Assembly: GCF_900451195.1 (NCBI RefSeq)
Contig: NZ_UGHR01000001.1
Coordinates: forward strand, 372,001-436,000
Direction: 5' to 3'
From: Iodobacter fluviatilis
GTDB lineage: Bacteria > Pseudomonadota > Gammaproteobacteria > Burkholderiales > Chitinibacteraceae
Length of the DNA stretch: 64,000 nt
Shown: positions 1 through 7,377 of the stretch, in pieces
Layout of the letters: every line of letters starts with the position of its first letter
Numbering within the stretch: the stretch's first letter is position 1
Notes under the pieces: generated by a model
Told to the model about the DNA's origin: nothing
The model's database searches: none
Seen by the model: only the letters and a program-made list of their open reading frames with translations
Position numbers and translations under genes: made by a program

Positions 1-311
1 TGCATGCCACGGGCGGTAATTTTTTCGATCAGGGCATGAATGCCTTCAAACAAGGCGGTTTCTTCGCAGAGGCCGGCTTCGTACAGGGCCAGAAAACGCT
101 CACGCAGCGCAGCAAACTGCTGGTCTTGCGGAATAACACCAAAGCCCAGCTCGATCAGGCCGCGTGCGCCGTGGGAGGCCAGTGGGCGGATGGCGGAGTA
201 AGGCTGCGGTTTGCGGCCTTCTTCGGCCAGCAGGCGGTTGAGTGCTGCACCTAAATCAGGTGCGGTATCTGCCAGCGTGCCGTCAAGATCGAACAGGACT
301 GCGGTAATCAT
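1..311 (-). CDS. gph: Phosphoglycolate phosphatase, HAD family (5' part, cut by window edge)
   Basis: The gene begins at ATG 311 on the minus strand and runs off the left edge, so only about 103 N-terminal residues are visible. The reading MITAVLFDLDGTLADTAPDL carries HAD motif I (DLDGT, with nucleophile Asp8 and general acid Asp10). The following helical cap region (ASHGARGLIELGF) is typical of Gph-type enzymes. Family knowledge: Gph removes 2-phosphoglycolate formed during DNA repair or oxygenase activity. It lies directly downstream of ubiG with a gap of about 40 bases, an arrangement common in proteobacteria, and is probably co-transcribed with it. Another HAD phosphatase of the same subfamily cannot be excluded without the C-terminal half. 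Confidence 0.85.
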   Translation of the reverse strand, partial: MITAVLFDLDGTLADTAPDLGAALNRLLAEEGRKPQPYSAIRPLASHGARGLIELGFGVIPQDQQFAALRERFLALYEAGLCEETALFEGIHALIEKITARGM

Positions 312-352
312 GGTGTTTTCCTTGTGAGGTTAAATGAATGGTCTGTTTTGAT

Positions 353-1063
353 TTAAGGGGCTTTCCTTGTGGCAATCAGGTAGTTCACGGCCGCATCGTC
401 GTCCAGCTTATAGATTTTGGTGAGCGGGTTATAGCTCAAGCCGCTGAGCGATACGGTTTCGATGTCGGCATTGCGGGTCATGCGGGCGAGCTCAGATGGC
501 TTGATAAATTTGGCGTAGTCGTGCGTGCCGCGTGGCAGCATGCCCAGCACGTATTCAGCGCCCACCACGGCCAGCATATAGCTTTTGGCGTTGCGGTTGA
601 GAGTAGAAAAGAACACCCAGCCGCCCGGTTTAACCAAGCGGGCGCAGGCAGCTACCACACTGGCGGGGCTTGGCACGTGCTCTAGCATTTCCATGCAGGT
701 AACGATGTCATAGCTTTCTGGCGCTTCTGTAGCTAGTTGCTCTACCGGCACACAGCGGTAATCGACTTCCAGTTTGGATTCAAATAAATGCAGTTTGGCG
801 ACTTTTAGCGACTTTTCTGCCAGATCAATGCCGGTTACTTGTGCACCTTGGCGGGCCAAGCCTTCGGCCAGAATGCCGCCGCCGCAGCCTACATCGAGAA
901 CTTTTTTGCCGGCCAAGTCTACGTGCTTTTGCATAAAATCGATGCGCAGCGGATTGATCTCGTGCAGGGGTTTGAATTCGCTCTCGGTATCCCACCATTT
1001 ATGGGCAAGAGCAGAGAATTTGGCGATCTCGGAAGGGTCGACATTAATAGGTGCTTCAGTCAT
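353..1063 (-). CDS. ubiG: Ubiquinone biosynthesis 3-O-methyltransferase UbiG
   Basis: This is a 236-residue class I SAM-dependent methyltransferase of normal UbiG length. The N-terminal IAKFSALAHKWWDTESEFKPLH segment, split here by its KWWD core, is the UbiG signature. SAM motif I (VLDVGCGGG) is at residues 55-63, followed by acidic motif D (VTGIDLAEKSL) and the CMEMLEHV motif. Family knowledge: UbiG performs both O-methylations in ubiquinone synthesis, acting in the Ubi complex. Its start overlaps the stop of the upstream deaminase gene by four bases (ATGA), so the two are probably translationally coupled, and gph follows. Confidence is high because both the signature and the gene order fit. 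Confidence 0.95.
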   Translation of the reverse strand: MTEAPINVDPSEIAKFSALAHKWWDTESEFKPLHEINPLRIDFMQKHVDLAGKKVLDVGCGGGILAEGLARQGAQVTGIDLAEKSLKVAKLHLFESKLEVDYRCVPVEQLATEAPESYDIVTCMEMLEHVPSPASVVAACARLVKPGGWVFFSTLNRNAKSYMLAVVGAEYVLGMLPRGTHDYAKFIKPSELARMTRNADIETVSLSGLSYNPLTKIYKLDDDAAVNYLIATRKAP

Positions 1064-2379
1064 TCGGTTTCCTTAGTCTTAGAGCTAATGCGTTGTTGCC
1101 AGCGCCGGGCGCGGTTAAGCGTTTCGCGGGCATGAAGGCTGAAATGCTGCCCTTCCTGATAAACACAGCGGCCAGCAATCCATACGTGGCTGACTTGTGA
1201 GCGATCAGCGGCATATACAATTTGTGATAGCGGATCATATAAGGGCTGAGTGTGGGCGGCAGATAAATCAATGGCAATCAGATCTGCTTGTTTCCCTGCT
1301 TTAATGCTGCCTATTTTATCATCGAGGCGCATGGCTTTGGCACCGTTTATGGTGGCCATTTCTAAGGCTTGCCACGCAGGGATGGCATGTGCGTCGCTTG
1401 CTTCGGCTTTTGCAAGCAGGGCTGCAAGGCGCATTTCGGCCAACAGATCGATTTTATTATTGCTGGCCGCGCCATCTGTGCCAATGCCGACATTGATGCC
1501 AGCCTGCTGCATGGCATGAACGCGGGCAATGCCAGAGGCCAGCTTTAAATTGCTGGCTGGATTGTGGGCAATACTGACGCCATATTTAGCCAGCAGAGCG
1601 ATTTCTGGATCGCTGGTATGCACCATGTGTGCTGCAACTAAGTTTGATCCTAAAAAACCCAGAGCGGCGAGCCGCTCCAGAGGCCGAACGCCGTATTGTT
1701 TCAGGCTGTTTGTGATTTCATCCTGAGTTTCATGGATATGGCAATGCAAGCCCAGATCAAATTCATCGGCAAGGGTAATTACTTTGCTGAAGGTTTGGTC
1801 ACTCACCGTATAAGGGGCGTGCGGAGCCAGGGTAAAGTGGACTAATGGCTCTCCGCTGAATTCAGAGCGCGAGTTAAGCGCCTTTTTAATATAACTATCT
1901 GCATCAGAGGCATAGGGCGTGGGGAATTCTAAAATAGAGCAGCCTATCCCCATTCGGAATCCGCTGGAAACCGCCGCGCGTGCCACGGCGCTGTGCTCAA
2001 AATACATATCATTGCTGCACGTTGTGCCACCGGCAATCATTTCCATAATGGCGAGCGTTGTGCCATCACAAACAAAATCATCGCTGACATGTGCTGTTTC
2101 TGCTGGCCAGATATGCTTATTCAGCCAGGTCATCAGGGCTAAATCGTCGGCATAGCCGCGTAATAAGCTCATTGCAGAATGGGTATGCGTATTAATAAAG
2201 CCGGGGAGGAGGGCGTGTTCGGGCAGCTGGATTTCTTGGGCTGCCGGGTAGTGGCTGCGCGCTGAAGTGAGCGGCATGATCTGGATAATTGTGTCTCGAT
2301 CAACGATGATGGCGTGATTCGTTAATACCTGAGCCCGGGGTTCAATTGGAATAAGCCAGCGGGGTGCAATAATCTGCAT
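1060..2379 (-). CDS. mtaD: TRZ/ATZ-family amidohydrolase, probable 5-methylthioadenosine/S-adenosylhomocysteine deaminase
   Basis: This 439-residue metal-dependent amidohydrolase has the expected motifs. FINTHTHSAMSLLRG supplies the two metal-binding histidines (65 and 67), HCHIHETQDE the third, and HMVH and GTDGAASNN the catalytic histidine and metal-binding aspartate. The C-terminal GSIKAGKQADLIAIDL strand is typical of the cyclic amidohydrolase fold. Family knowledge: MtaD-type enzymes deaminate methylthioadenosine, S-adenosylhomocysteine or adenosine. The neighbour UbiG produces S-adenosylhomocysteine, and the four-base overlap with it supports a role in clearing that by-product. That link is inference, and the substrate could be another aminopurine. 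Confidence 0.85.
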   Translation of the reverse strand: MQIIAPRWLIPIEPRAQVLTNHAIIVDRDTIIQIMPLTSARSHYPAAQEIQLPEHALLPGFINTHTHSAMSLLRGYADDLALMTWLNKHIWPAETAHVSDDFVCDGTTLAIMEMIAGGTTCSNDMYFEHSAVARAAVSSGFRMGIGCSILEFPTPYASDADSYIKKALNSRSEFSGEPLVHFTLAPHAPYTVSDQTFSKVITLADEFDLGLHCHIHETQDEITNSLKQYGVRPLERLAALGFLGSNLVAAHMVHTSDPEIALLAKYGVSIAHNPASNLKLASGIARVHAMQQAGINVGIGTDGAASNNKIDLLAEMRLAALLAKAEASDAHAIPAWQALEMATINGAKAMRLDDKIGSIKAGKQADLIAIDLSAAHTQPLYDPLSQIVYAADRSQVSHVWIAGRCVYQEGQHFSLHARETLNRARRWQQRISSKTKETE

Positions 2380-2573
2380 GGAATCGTCTCGAATTAAGCG
2401 ATAAAAATAGCAGGGCCTGTTTTTATTTAATGGGCATAAATAGAATGATTGAAATTGTTTTGTGCTTTGATTGTAAAGGCAGAATTGATCTGATTATGAT
2501 CTTTTAATGCCAGAGGAATGATTTGATTCTGGCCTTCATTTTTGAGCTGTATTGAATGCGGGAAGGGAAAAAC

Positions 2574-2602
2574 AAAAAGCCGGCCTTGCGGCCGGCTTTT
2601 TT
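2574..2602 (-). terminator. Rho-independent terminator
   Basis: GCCGGCC and GGCCGGC arms around a short TTGC loop are flanked by A and T runs on both sides, so it can work on either strand. It lies 20 bases beyond the stop of the small lipoprotein gene and most likely ends that transcript. Confidence 0.85.
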
Positions 2603-2622
2603 AAAGCGATGCTACTGACTAA

Positions 2623-2820
2623 TTACTTAGCAGCAGATGCTTCGGAAGCAGCAGCTTCGGAAGCAACAGGAGCTGCTTCAACAACAGCTGAAGCTGCTTC
2701 AACAACAGCTGATGCTGCTTCAACAACAGCAGATGCTGCTTCAACAGGAGCTTCATCTTTCTTGCCGCAAGCGGACAGAGCAACAGCGATCAGAGCAGCA
2801 ACTAGCAGGGACTTTTTCAT
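2623..2820 (-). CDS. Small Ala/Val/Glu-repeat lipoprotein
   Basis: This is a 65-residue protein. It starts MKKSLLVAALIAVALSACGK, a lipoprotein signal peptide with lipobox LSAC, followed by a KKDE stretch and a low-complexity tail. The tail has three consecutive EAASAVV heptads encoded by 21-bp near-perfect tandem repeats. I chose ATG 2820, not the longer upstream reading, because an AAGG ribosome site sits about 9 bases ahead and the signal peptide begins exactly there. Small lipoproteins of this kind are common in betaproteobacteria and have no assigned function. The repeat is in frame (21 bp), so copy-number change would alter length without breaking the gene. Function unknown. Confidence 0.8.
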   Translation of the reverse strand: MKKSLLVAALIAVALSACGKKDEAPVEAASAVVEAASAVVEAASAVVEAAPVASEAAASEASAAK

Positions 2821-3031
2821 TATGAACTTACCTTTGACAGAGACGAATGGGACAAACGAAATTAAATAGGTGCAATCAACCGTGGATCGATGCTGAAAAA
2901 CTGCAATCATTCAGTGACCGACCGACAGCGCAAATAATATCACGTTTTATTTGAAAGAACAGTCCAACACATTATGAATACCGCTATTTAGGCAAGAATT
3001 CTGCAACGCCATGTAACAACATGTTAAATAC

Positions 3032-3538
3032 CTATAAATATATGCGTTGCCATTCATTACTTGGGCTTGATTGCTCCCAAAGCGCATTAAATTGTTGTTG
3101 CATCATCGCAACAATATGAGGCTCTGTTGTGATTTCTCCGCGCGCCCAATCAAAATGATAGCGGTGTAATAAGCAGGTTTTATCCGCCAGAATAAAGCCC
3201 TTTTGCCAGCTGGAGCAAGATTCATAGGCAAGACGCAATTCAATTTTCGAAGGAAATTTTTCTGTCAATTGTAAAAATTTCGGACATCTGTGGCTAAGGT
3301 ATTGAGTATCAAAAGTAATCAGCCGCAGATGCCCCGCTGGTTGAGATGTAAAAAATGCCCATAAAGCATCAAAAACGGCTTTGCTGCCCAGATCACAGTG
3401 TGAAAAGTTGCGCTCGCAAAGGAGTAATTCATGTTGCGCCGAAGCCAATAATTGCGCCACAGCGGCCGGGTAAGCCGCATAGGCATCAAAAGTTTGGGCT
3501 TCAGGAAAGCTGCAAGTAGCCATATTCGTAGCATTCAT
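3032..3538 (-). CDS. Conserved hypothetical protein downstream of roxA
   Basis: This 168-residue protein has no signal peptide or membrane segment. I do not recognise a catalytic motif. Segments such as SAQHELLLCERNFSHCDLGS and GHLRLITFDTQYLSHRCPKF loosely resemble a phospholipase-D-like fold without the HKD residues. It overlaps the end of the roxA homologue by 38 bases in another frame, or by 23 bases if the internal Met6 is used, so it is almost certainly translated from the same transcript. The start is uncertain because neither Met has a good ribosome site. The tight coupling suggests a link to ribosome or translation maintenance, but that is inference only. Confidence 0.7.
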   Translation of the reverse strand: MNATNMATCSFPEAQTFDAYAAYPAAVAQLLASAQHELLLCERNFSHCDLGSKAVFDALWAFFTSQPAGHLRLITFDTQYLSHRCPKFLQLTEKFPSKIELRLAYESCSSWQKGFILADKTCLLHRYHFDWARGEITTEPHIVAMMQQQFNALWEQSSPSNEWQRIYL

Positions 3539-4610
3539 AAAGAATTGTGATCAGGCTTTCAGGGTAATTTGCCGCAGGCAATTTGCGCTGATCAGCCAGT
3601 TTTTGCAGCCAAGGTAGCGCTTCAGGCTCAAATTCCAGCGCTTCGCCATTGGCATAAACCCGCTCAGATTCATAAAGCATCAGTGCTTTGGCATCGATTT
3701 TAATGCCGCCCGCTGCCACTGCTGCGGCAAATTCATCCAAATCCAGTGGCTCATCCGGCTGATCATAAAATACATGAGGCTTAGGCTCGGTGAAATAACT
3801 GCCTACAAAACGCCGGATGGTTTCGTCGTTCCATGTGATGTTTTTCAGCATTTCACCGATTTGCCCGACAAATTCGTTATCGATTTCTGCGGGTTTATGG
3901 GTGGGCTGGCGCTGCGGGTCACTATACATTCCTTCAAGGCACAACTCATCTTGCAGAAACTCTAAAAATTTACCGGCGATTTCTTGGGTTTTGGGTGCTC
4001 TGAAGCCGATGGAGTAAGTCATCCCGGGCTCTATAGCCACGCCGTAATGGGCGTACATCGGCGGTAAATACAGCATATCGCCGTGTTCCAGCACCCACTC
4101 CTGCTCGGGATGAAACTCTTTTAATACCCGGATTGGGGCGTCTTCAATAAAGCCGCTGGCGTCGTCGCTTGAAATTTGCCAGCGTTTCTTTCCGCCCACT
4201 TGCAGTAGAAATACATCGTAAGAATCGTAGTGCGGGCCAACCGTGCCGCCGGGCGGCGCGTAAGAAATCATCAGGTCATCCAGTCTGGTGTAAGGAAGGA
4301 AGTTAAATTGATAGAGTAAATCTTCAATATGCGGAACCAGATGGTTCACATTCCCTACTAATACGGTCCAGTCTGTTTCTGGCAGGCGGCTGAAGCGGGA
4401 TGCTCTGAAAGGGCCTGATTCGGCTTTCCAGCGGCCCTCTTTATATTCAATCAGTCTTGATTCCACATCGCTCTGTTGGGCAAGGTCGGTGAGGCGTGCG
4501 TAATCAATCAGCTCGGGAAAATTGCTCCAGGCATTGCGGATGAGTAATGGTTTTTTTTGCCAGTAATCTCTTAAAAATTCTTCCGGACTGAGTCCGCCTA
4601 AAAGTTGCAT
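3501..4610 (-). CDS. roxA: Cupin/JmjC-type ribosomal protein L16 arginine hydroxylase
   Basis: This 369-residue 2-oxoglutarate/Fe(II) oxygenase matches the RoxA (YcfD) family in length. The iron ligands are visible as GPHYDSYD (His127, Asp129) and the distal histidine in LPPMYAHYG (His188). The N-terminal PEEFLRDYWQKKPLLIRNA motif is characteristic of RoxA-type cupins, and the C-terminal half is the winged-helix-like dimer extension. Family knowledge: RoxA hydroxylates an arginine of ribosomal protein L16. The gene is divergent from the peroxiredoxin gene with only about 50 bases between, so their promoters overlap. Confidence 0.85.
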   Translation of the reverse strand: MQLLGGLSPEEFLRDYWQKKPLLIRNAWSNFPELIDYARLTDLAQQSDVESRLIEYKEGRWKAESGPFRASRFSRLPETDWTVLVGNVNHLVPHIEDLLYQFNFLPYTRLDDLMISYAPPGGTVGPHYDSYDVFLLQVGGKKRWQISSDDASGFIEDAPIRVLKEFHPEQEWVLEHGDMLYLPPMYAHYGVAIEPGMTYSIGFRAPKTQEIAGKFLEFLQDELCLEGMYSDPQRQPTHKPAEIDNEFVGQIGEMLKNITWNDETIRRFVGSYFTEPKPHVFYDQPDEPLDLDEFAAAVAAGGIKIDAKALMLYESERVYANGEALEFEPEALPWLQKLADQRKLPAANYPESLITILYECYEYGYLQLS

Positions 4611-4661
4611 TTTTTTGCTCTATAACAGAATGGATTACAACAATTATCGCATGGAGAACAC

Positions 4662-5129
4662 ATGCTGAACGCTGGAGATAGAGCGCCAGATTTTATTTTG
4701 TCTGATGCTCAGATGGAAAATGTGCAATTAGCGCAGTTTCGGGGCAAATCTCACCTTGTGTTGTACTTTTTTAATAAAGATCACACGCCCGGTGGTATTA
4801 CCGAGGCGGTTGAGTTTAGTGATCGTGTCGCAGCATTTCGGCAATATGACACAGTTATCCTTGGTGTCAGCATGGATGATTGCTTGTCGCACGAGCAATT
4901 TCAAGACGAGCAGGGCATAGAATTCGACTTATTGGCCGATACAACAGGCGAAGTAAGCCGGCTCTATCACGCTCTGCATGAGTGGGAGGCACATGGCGTG
5001 GTAAGATACGGCATAGACCGTTCCACGTTTGTAATCGATAAGGACGGCGTGATCCGCCATGCGTTTTATCACGTTGTCCCGAAGGGCCATGCGGCGGAAA
5101 TTCTTAAACTCGTGAAACAGCTAGGGTGA
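4662..5129 (+). CDS. Peroxiredoxin (BCP/AhpC-TSA fold) lacking the peroxidatic cysteine
   Basis: This is a 155-residue protein of full Bcp/PrxQ length. The fold signature is clear (GDRAPDFILSD at the N terminus, IDRSTFVIDKDGVIRHAF near the end). The active-site loop that normally reads YPKDxTPGCT is instead FFNKDHTPGGI, so the peroxidatic Cys is replaced by Gly45 (codon GGT at 4794-4796). The usual resolving position (F-C-A) is Q81. A single cysteine remains at position 74, outside both sites. It should therefore be unable to act as a normal thiol peroxidase. It starts at ATG 4662 with GGAGA just ahead, is followed 4 bases later by the slyD-like gene, and may be a chaperone-like or regulatory derivative. 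Confidence 0.8.
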   Translation: MLNAGDRAPDFILSDAQMENVQLAQFRGKSHLVLYFFNKDHTPGGITEAVEFSDRVAAFRQYDTVILGVSMDDCLSHEQFQDEQGIEFDLLADTTGEVSRLYHALHEWEAHGVVRYGIDRSTFVIDKDGVIRHAFYHVVPKGHAAEILKLVKQLG

Positions 5130-5133
5130 ACCC

Positions 5134-5613
5134 ATGCAAATTGCAAAAAATACCGTTGTAACCTTACATTATGAAATGTTTGATGCCTCAGGCAAGCAAA
5201 TCGACAAAACCGAAGAGCCGATTGCTTACCTGCACGGAGGTTACGACAATGTCTTGCCTCTGGTAGAAGAAGCACTTGAAGGTAAAAACGTGGGTGACAG
5301 CATTGATGTGACTATGGAAGCAGAAGACGCTTTCGGCGAACACGATGCAGATTTAGTACGTGAAGAAGAAAAATCTTCGTTCCCTATGGAAGTTGAAGCC
5401 GGCATGATGTTTGAAGCCGATGATCCTGAAACAGGCGAAGTATTGTTATTCCGTGTTACAGAAATCGAAGGCAATCGCGTTGTAGTGGATGCTAATCACC
5501 CATTTGCCGGCATGACTATTCGTTTTGTTGGTACCGTTTCAGATGTTCGTGAAGCGACTGAAGAAGAGCTGGAGCACGGTCATGTGCACGGCGAGCACGG
5601 CCATCATCACTAA
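5134..5613 (+). CDS. slyD: FKBP-type peptidyl-prolyl isomerase, SlyD-like
   Basis: This 159-residue protein has the SlyD layout. An N-terminal FKBP strand (TVVTLHYEMFDASGKQIDKT) is followed by PIAYLHGGYDNVLPLVEEAL, the inserted-in-flap IF chaperone domain (AFGEHDADLVREE), and a return to the FKBP domain (HPFAGMTIRFVGTV). A histidine-rich tail (HGHVHGEHGHHH) is probably nickel-binding. Family knowledge: SlyD is a cytoplasmic isomerase, chaperone and nickel-handling protein. The gene follows the peroxiredoxin with a 4-base gap, indicating one operon, and a terminator follows 27 bases downstream. Confidence 0.9.
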   Translation: MQIAKNTVVTLHYEMFDASGKQIDKTEEPIAYLHGGYDNVLPLVEEALEGKNVGDSIDVTMEAEDAFGEHDADLVREEEKSSFPMEVEAGMMFEADDPETGEVLLFRVTEIEGNRVVVDANHPFAGMTIRFVGTVSDVREATEEELEHGHVHGEHGHHH

Positions 5614-5639
5614 GATGATTTTGGTTTGATCGAAGAGAA

Positions 5640-5664
5640 AGCGGGCTCAGGCTCGCTTTTTTTT
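5640..5664 (+). terminator. Rho-independent terminator after slyD-like gene
   Basis: An AGCGGGC/GCTCGCT stem (one G-U pair) with a short loop is followed by eight T residues. It ends the peroxiredoxin-slyD transcript. Confidence 0.85.
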
Positions 5665-5754
5665 GTGCTCCCAAAACGGACGTCATTCAGGTTTTGACAA
5701 GAAAAACCGTTTTGAGTGGGGGATTTACAGAGTGTAAATATTACACTTTTGTAA

Positions 5755-5809
5755 ATGTCATATTTCTGAGGTATGGTTTTTTTGCAATGAAATGTCATTT
5801 ATTTGCCAT
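5755..5809 (+). promoter_or_regulatory. Two Pho-box-like direct repeat pairs upstream of alkaline phosphatases
   Basis: Two copies of the PhoB-type pattern (7-bp repeat, 4-bp AT spacer, 7-bp repeat) are visible. ATGTCAT-ATTT-CTGAGGT is at 5755-5772 and ATGTCAT-TTAT-TTGCCAT is at 5792-5809, against the known consensus CTGTCAT repeated with 4-bp spacing. They lie 126-180 bases before the first alkaline phosphatase start in an otherwise AT-rich gap, where a phosphate-starvation operator would be expected. The match is good in the first half-sites and weaker in the second. The rest of the 5665-5934 gap shows nothing else. Confidence 0.5.
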
Positions 5810-5934
5810 TTTTCGAAAGAAAATAAGGCCGTCTTGGTGACAGAGCTGTAGTTGAAATATTTTATTAGCATAGATGTAACAAATATTTAAGAAAACAGGC
5901 TTACCTTGCGCTCTTCCTCTCTGGGAGCGTCAAA

Positions 5935-7344
5935 TTGAAACGCCTTCTTATTACAGGCCTGATGGCCAGTGCATTTTCTGCTGCTGTTGCCGCGCCTGTG
6001 GCACCTAAAAACGTTATTTTCTTTCTTGGCGATGGCATGGGTTTAACGACCATGACCGCTGCGCGCATCTATGCCGTGGGCGAAGAGGGTGATCTCACGA
6101 TGGATACCCTGCCAGAAACGGCCTTTATCAAAACATATTCAAATGATGCGCAAGTCACGGACTCTGCCCCGTCGATGTCTGCCTATATGACAGGCGTAAA
6201 GATGAATAATGAAGTCATCTCTATGAGCCCAGATACCAAGGCATCCGATGCGGCAGGCAATGCTTACCTGAGCGGCGCTGACAGCCGCTGCCCTAGCGAC
6301 AATGGCAAGCCGGTTCGCACCCTGCTTGAGATAGCCAAAGCGGCTGGCCTTGCAACGGGTGTGGTCACCACCACCCGCGTTACTCATGCCACACCGGCAG
6401 CAAGCTACGCCCATATTTGCCACCGCGATGCAGAAAACGATATTGCTGCCCAGTTTGTGCCGGGAGGCAAGGGTTATAACGTGGCCTTACAGGATGGCGT
6501 GGATATTTTAATGGGCGGTGGCAGGCAGTTTTTCACCCCTGCCAGTGCTAAGGGTAAACGCACGGATGATCGTGATCTGCTTGCAGAATTAAAGGCCAAG
6601 GGCTACAGCTTTGCCACAAATCGTGCAGAGTTTGATGGCTTGGATGCAGCAAAGACCGCTAAGTTTGTCGGCTTATTTACAGCCAGCCATATGAGCTACG
6701 ATCTGGACCGCGATCCTGCTAAAGAGCCAAGCCTTGCAGAAATGACAGTCAAGGCTTTGCAAGGATTAAAGAAAAACAGCAAGGGCCTGTTTCTGATGGT
6801 GGAAGGCGGCCGTATTGATCACGCTTTGCATGAAACAACGGCCAAAAAAGCGCTGCAGGATACCGTTGCATTTGATGATGCAATTAAAGCCGCGATCACT
6901 GAAGTTAAAAAAACGGATCCAGAGCTTAAAAACACTCTGATCGTGGTCACGGCAGATCATGACCATACTCTGGTGCTGAATGGCTATGCCAAGCGTACGG
7001 GCAAATCGACAGCCACAAACCCCGGCGTATTGGGTCTCGTAAAAGATGTGGTGGGCAATAAGGCTTCATTAGATGCAGAGGGCATGCCTTACACCATTAT
7101 TGGTTTTGGTAATGGTGAAAACCGCACTCAGGGCGAGCGTAAAAGCTTCGCTGCATTAGATGACAGCACGGTGTTTGCAAATACCTATCACCAAGAAGCG
7201 GCGATTCGCAGAAATGCCGGTGATGAAACCCACGGCGGCACCAATGTTTTTCTGGGCGCGATGGGCAAGGGGAGTGAGCGGTTCTTTGGTGTGATGGATA
7301 ACACCCATGTATTTAAACTCATTCGCGAAGCTGCCGGCCTGTAA
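5935..7344 (+). CDS. Alkaline phosphatase, secreted (copy 1)
   Basis: This 469-residue protein starts at TTG 5935, supported by GGGAG eight bases ahead and by a signal peptide (MKRLLITGLMASAFSAAVAA) that begins exactly there. Alkaline phosphatase motifs are in order: metal-binding FFLGDGMG (31-36), the nucleophile in TDSAPSMSA (Ser77), EGGRIDHALH, TADHDHT and ETHGG near the C terminus. Family knowledge: these periplasmic zinc/magnesium enzymes release phosphate from organic phosphoesters. A paralogue follows 33 bases later, and Pho-box-like repeats precede the pair, so phosphate-controlled expression is likely. It resembles the shorter PhoA-type family, not PhoX or PhoD. Confidence 0.93.
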   Translation: MKRLLITGLMASAFSAAVAAPVAPKNVIFFLGDGMGLTTMTAARIYAVGEEGDLTMDTLPETAFIKTYSNDAQVTDSAPSMSAYMTGVKMNNEVISMSPDTKASDAAGNAYLSGADSRCPSDNGKPVRTLLEIAKAAGLATGVVTTTRVTHATPAASYAHICHRDAENDIAAQFVPGGKGYNVALQDGVDILMGGGRQFFTPASAKGKRTDDRDLLAELKAKGYSFATNRAEFDGLDAAKTAKFVGLFTASHMSYDLDRDPAKEPSLAEMTVKALQGLKKNSKGLFLMVEGGRIDHALHETTAKKALQDTVAFDDAIKAAITEVKKTDPELKNTLIVVTADHDHTLVLNGYAKRTGKSTATNPGVLGLVKDVVGNKASLDAEGMPYTIIGFGNGENRTQGERKSFAALDDSTVFANTYHQEAAIRRNAGDETHGGTNVFLGAMGKGSERFFGVMDNTHVFKLIREAAGL

Positions 7345-7377
7345 GCCTGCCCCTGCACAGATTAAGGAATTATCATC

